From NCBI RefSeq assembly GCF_013466985.1, contig NZ_CP059164.1:4535001-4599000 (forward strand): a DNA stretch of 64,000 nucleotides. Reading direction: 5' to 3'. Source of the stretch: Nocardioides ungokensis (GTDB lineage Bacteria > Actinomycetota > Actinomycetes > Propionibacteriales > Nocardioidaceae). Of this stretch, positions 61,308-64,000 are shown in pieces. A model generated the notes under the pieces. It had not been told where the DNA came from. It saw only the letters and a program-made list of their open reading frames with translations, and did not search any database. Every line of letters starts with the position of its first letter. Positions within the stretch are counted from its first letter, which is position 1. A program made the translations under genes and the position numbers.

Positions 61308-63628
61308 TGCCCTGAGTACCGGCGGGGCTCCGTGGACGCCATCGGCTTCGGCGACTTGGTCGGTCCGTTGCCGTTCCCGTTCCCCGGGCCGCCCGTGCTG
61401 GACGGGGACGGCGAGGAGGAGTCGGACGGGGTCGGGCCGCAGCCGAGGGGGCCGCAGGTGTCGCTCGGCGACGGCTGCGGGGTCTTGGTCTGCCCCGGCG
61501 GGGTGTGGCTCGGCGACGGGGTCGACGACGCGCTCGGACTCTTGGACGGCGAGTGCGTCGGCGACGGCACGTAGGTCGGCGACGGTGGCGGCGTGTACGG
61601 GTCGTGGCCGCTCTGCGGCGCCGTCCCGTCGAGGTTCGCCGGCGGCGGGAACGCCTCCACGGCCAGGCCCTCCATGTCGCGCTTCATCACGTCGGTCCAG
61701 GTCTGGGCCGGGTAGTCGGCACCGAAGTACGACGGCAGCCAGCCGTCGAGCTGCTCGTTGCCGCCACCACGCACGTACATCACCGCGGTCGAGAGCTGCG
61801 GGGTGTAGCCGACGAACCAGGCCGAGGACACCTGGTCCTTGCTGTTCGTCGCGGTGCCCGTCTTGCCCGCCGCGGGCCGGCCGAGCGCCAGCGCCGCGGT
61901 GCCGGTGCCGTGCTGGACGACCTGCTGGAGGGCGTAGGAGGTGTCGGCCGCCACGTCCTTGCTGATCGCGGGCTTGGTGGCCTGCTTGTAGGACCACCGA
62001 GTCTCGCCGTTGCGGTCCACGACCTTCTGGATCACGTGCACGTCGGCCTCCTGGCCGCCGTTGGCGATGCTGGCGTAGGCGTTGGCCATGTTGATCGGCG
62101 CGACCGTCGCCGAGCCCAGCGCGATGCCGGCGACCGGCTCGAGGCCGGGGCTGTTGTGGAGGTGGTTGTAGGAGTTGCTGTCCTTCTTGTTCCACTTCGG
62201 GATGCCGAGCGCGTTCGCGGTGTCGAGGATCTTCTGCGGACCGTCCGGGATCGCCTGGGTCAGGTCGGCGTACGCCGTGTTGATCGACTGCTCGGTGGCC
62301 GTGATCAGGTTGACCGCCGACCCGTAGTCGGTGCCGAGGCCGTCGGGACCGGTGCCCTCGTTGCGGATCCGGTCACCGGTGCCCTGGCCGTTGTAGTAGT
62401 ACGGCGAGTTCCCGTCGAAGGTGTCCTTGAGCGAGAAGCCGTTGCGCAGCCCGGTCGCCAGGGCGAACGGCTTGAACGACGACCCCGGTGCGCCGCCGGT
62501 CTCCGCCCAGTTGATCTGGGACTGGAGGTAGTCCTGGCCGCCGTAGAACCCGCGCAACGCACCCGTTCCCGGCTCGACGCTGGCGACGGCGACGTGGAGC
62601 TGCTTGTCGCTGAAGCCGTCCGGACGTCCCTCGAGCACGCCCTGCTCGGCCGCCTGCATTGCCTTCGGGGTGAAGGTGGTGGTGACCCGCAGACCGCCGC
62701 CGTCGATCTCCTCGTCGCTGAAGCCGAGCTGGTGCAGCTCGTCCTTGACCATCGAGAGCATGAAGCCCTTCTGGCCGCCGTACTGGCTCTGCGCCTTGAT
62801 CTCGGGGAAGACCGGAAGGTGCTTCGCGGCCTTGTCCGCCTTGTCGGAGGAGATGTTGCCCATGGAGGCCATGCCGTCGAGCACGTAGCCGTAGCGCTCC
62901 TTGAGGTTGTGCTTGGCGTCCTTGCCGTTGGCGGGGTCGAAGAGCGTCGGGTTGTTCAGCACGCTGGCGAGGACCGCGCACTCCTTGAGGCTCAGGTCCT
63001 TGGCGTCCTTGTTGAAGTACGCCTTCGCCGCGGCCTGCACGCCGTACGCACCGCGCCCGAAGTAGATCGTGTTGAGGTAGCCCTCGAGGATCTGCGACTT
63101 GCTCAGCTGCTGCTGGATCTTCAGCGACAGGATCGCTTCCTTGATCTTGCGCTGGTAGGACCGCTCCTGGGTCAGGTAGAGGATCTTCACGTACTGCTGG
63201 GTGATCGTCGAGGCGCCCTGGGTCGCGTTGCCGCTGGCGTTGCTGAACGCCGCGCGCAGGATCCCCTTGGGGTCGAGGCCCTTGTCGGTCCAGAACGTCT
63301 TGTTCTCGGCCGCCACCACCGCGTCCTGCATCTTCTGCGGGATCTCCTTGAGCGGGATCGACTCACGGTTCTGCGTGGCGTACTGCCCGAGCTGCGTCTT
63401 GCCGTCGGCGTAGTAGACGAAGGACGTCTGCGTCTGGAAGTCCTTGTTCGGGTTCGGGATGTCGGTGGTCTTGTAGAGGTAGAAGACCGCACCGGCCAGC
63501 AGGAGGCTCCCGGCGAGGGCCGCGATCAGCAGCCACTTGGCGACACGCTTGAGGCGGGCCTTGGTGCTCGTGGGTGGCTTCGGGGGCGTCTTCACGGCGG
63601 GGCTGGCGGCCCTGCGCTTTCCACTCAA
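61304..63628 (-). CDS. ponA: Class A penicillin-binding protein (PonA-like), TTG start
   Basis: This 774-residue bifunctional enzyme has a basic N-terminus and one membrane anchor (WLLIAALAGSLLLAGAVFYL). The GT51 domain has QDAVVAAENKTFWTDKGLD, GASTITQQYVKILYL and EGYLNTIYFGRGAYGVQAAA. The transpeptidase has GGAPGSSFKPFALA (SxxK), ATEQSINTAY (SxN) and AAGKTGTATNSKD (KTG). The last 110 residues are a Pro/Ser/Thr/Gly-rich extracellular tail. It polymerises and crosslinks peptidoglycan. The first codon is TTG 63628, supported by GGAGAG upstream. Confidence 0.94.
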   Translation of the reverse strand: MSGKRRAASPAVKTPPKPPTSTKARLKRVAKWLLIAALAGSLLLAGAVFYLYKTTDIPNPNKDFQTQTSFVYYADGKTQLGQYATQNRESIPLKEIPQKMQDAVVAAENKTFWTDKGLDPKGILRAAFSNASGNATQGASTITQQYVKILYLTQERSYQRKIKEAILSLKIQQQLSKSQILEGYLNTIYFGRGAYGVQAAAKAYFNKDAKDLSLKECAVLASVLNNPTLFDPANGKDAKHNLKERYGYVLDGMASMGNISSDKADKAAKHLPVFPEIKAQSQYGGQKGFMLSMVKDELHQLGFSDEEIDGGGLRVTTTFTPKAMQAAEQGVLEGRPDGFSDKQLHVAVASVEPGTGALRGFYGGQDYLQSQINWAETGGAPGSSFKPFALATGLRNGFSLKDTFDGNSPYYYNGQGTGDRIRNEGTGPDGLGTDYGSAVNLITATEQSINTAYADLTQAIPDGPQKILDTANALGIPKWNKKDSNSYNHLHNSPGLEPVAGIALGSATVAPINMANAYASIANGGQEADVHVIQKVVDRNGETRWSYKQATKPAISKDVAADTSYALQQVVQHGTGTAALALGRPAAGKTGTATNSKDQVSSAWFVGYTPQLSTAVMYVRGGGNEQLDGWLPSYFGADYPAQTWTDVMKRDMEGLAVEAFPPPANLDGTAPQSGHDPYTPPPSPTYVPSPTHSPSKSPSASSTPSPSHTPPGQTKTPQPSPSDTCGPLGCGPTPSDSSSPSPSSTGGPGNGNGNGPTKSPKPMASTEPRRYSGQ

Positions 63629-63760
63629 CTTCGGCTCTCCGGGGACTCGGGGCGCGTTCGACGGACAGGTCGGACCGCGCGCTCGGCGTGGGCGACCTCA
63701 ACAGGGTACGCACCGGCACCCCGACCCGCCCGATCCCCACGTGTTCACGAAACCTGGATA

Positions 63761-63773
63761 TATCGGTACGATA
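63761..63773. promoter_or_regulatory. Candidate PadR operator overlapping a leaderless promoter
   Basis: TATCGGTACGATA has perfect 5-base arms around GTA and covers the -10-like TACGAT (63767-63772), which ends seven bases before the PadR ATG. The preceding GATATATCG (63757-63765) matches the core of the site in front of the other PadR gene. Confidence 0.55.
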
Positions 63774-63779
63774 GGTCGC

Positions 63780-64000
63780 ATGGCGCGTCGTGCAGAGACC
63801 ATCGAGCTGGCAGTCCTCGGGCTGCTGCACGAGGGACCCATGCACGGCTACGAGCTGCGCAAGCGGCTCAACCTCATGCTCGGCTGGGGCCGGGTGCTGT
63901 CCTACGGCTCCCTCTACCCCACGCTGAAGAAGATGCTGCGCGGGCAGCTGATCGAGGAGGCAGCCGCCACGCTGACCCCGGTCACCCGGCGCCCGCGCAT
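63780..64000 (+). CDS. PadR family regulator (3' truncated by window edge)
   Basis: The first 73 residues are a PadR winged helix: RRAETIELAVLGLLHEGPMH, GYELRKRLNLMLGWGRVLSY, GSLYPTLKKMLRGQLIEEAA. The gene continues past the window. Its position after the PBP gene matches Rv0047c of M. tuberculosis, which lies beside ino1, so an inositol-phosphate synthase gene may follow. ATG 63780 lies seven bases after TACGAT with no Shine-Dalgarno. The palindrome at 63761-63773 suggests autorepression. Confidence 0.85.
   Translation, partial: MARRAETIELAVLGLLHEGPMHGYELRKRLNLMLGWGRVLSYGSLYPTLKKMLRGQLIEEAAATLTPVTRRPR

Overview
The window is very GC-rich (around 70%), densely coded DNA from an actinobacterium, most probably Nocardioides or a close relative. 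I infer this from several features: mycothiol- and F420-type enzymes (DinB/MDMPI fold, LLM and PPOX families), DUF427, DUF1707 and DUF222-HNH genes, PadR regulators, an MctP/DUF3311 transporter pair, and the block dnaB / rplI-rpsR-ssb-rpsF / GT87 / class A PBP / PadR. Mycobacterium tuberculosis carries the same block close to oriC (Rv0047c-Rv0058), so the right third of the window is probably oriC-proximal. I see no rRNA, tRNA, CRISPR array or insertion sequence.

Layout. 1-8.3 kb: glutaryl-CoA dehydrogenase, YceI, tandem GNAT, an acyl-CoA dehydrogenase coupled to a FUSC exporter, DUF3311 with a monocarboxylate symporter, and a nucleotidyltransferase-fold protein. 8.3-18 kb: DUF4287/DUF5655, a PadR-DUF1707 pair, M3 oligopeptidase, a tiny membrane protein, a DUF222-HNH nuclease with an SOS-box-like site, DUF427, MFS, DinB and an F420 oxidoreductase. 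18-28 kb: ABC1 kinase, DUF1801, a DUF429-RelA/SpoT fusion, a GH13 glucosidase, HdeD-like, P450, an FMN lactate dehydrogenase and a double DUF427. 28-36.8 kb: PPOX enzyme, lipoprotein, secreted beta-propeller proteins, GNAT, VOC, and a divergent RimK ligase / retropepsin-like protease / deacylase cluster. 36.8-45.3 kb: HU, PQ-loop protein, YjbR, small proteins, a CASTOR/POLLUX-type channel, a carboxyethylornithine synthase-like enzyme and a second LLM enzyme. 45.4-64 kb: dnaB, MATE, the ribosomal/SSB operon, endonuclease IV, a sigma factor-small protein-subtilase-TPR/CHAT operon, FemX plus alanine-racemase-like genes, GT87, PBP and a PadR gene cut by the window edge.

The most interesting system is the leftward four-gene operon at 52.3-57.5 kb. 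It holds an ECF-like sigma factor, a 156-residue protein, a subtilase without a signal peptide and a TPR-CHAT protease. It recalls the Csx29 (TPR-CHAT)-Csx30-sigma module of type III-E CRISPR, but here there is no CRISPR and a second protease is present. The DUF429-RelA/SpoT fusion is the next best candidate.

A caution applies throughout. At least a dozen genes carry one-base frameshifts (about 20 in total, nearly all in G/C runs). Several compensate each other within one gene, and the protein resumes cleanly after each shift. I read these as assembly errors rather than decay, so frameshifted genes are annotated as single CDS with the shift positions given. Many genes also have a -10-like hexamer (NANNNT) 6-8 nt before the start codon and no Shine-Dalgarno, which suggests widespread leaderless transcription and helped choose starts.
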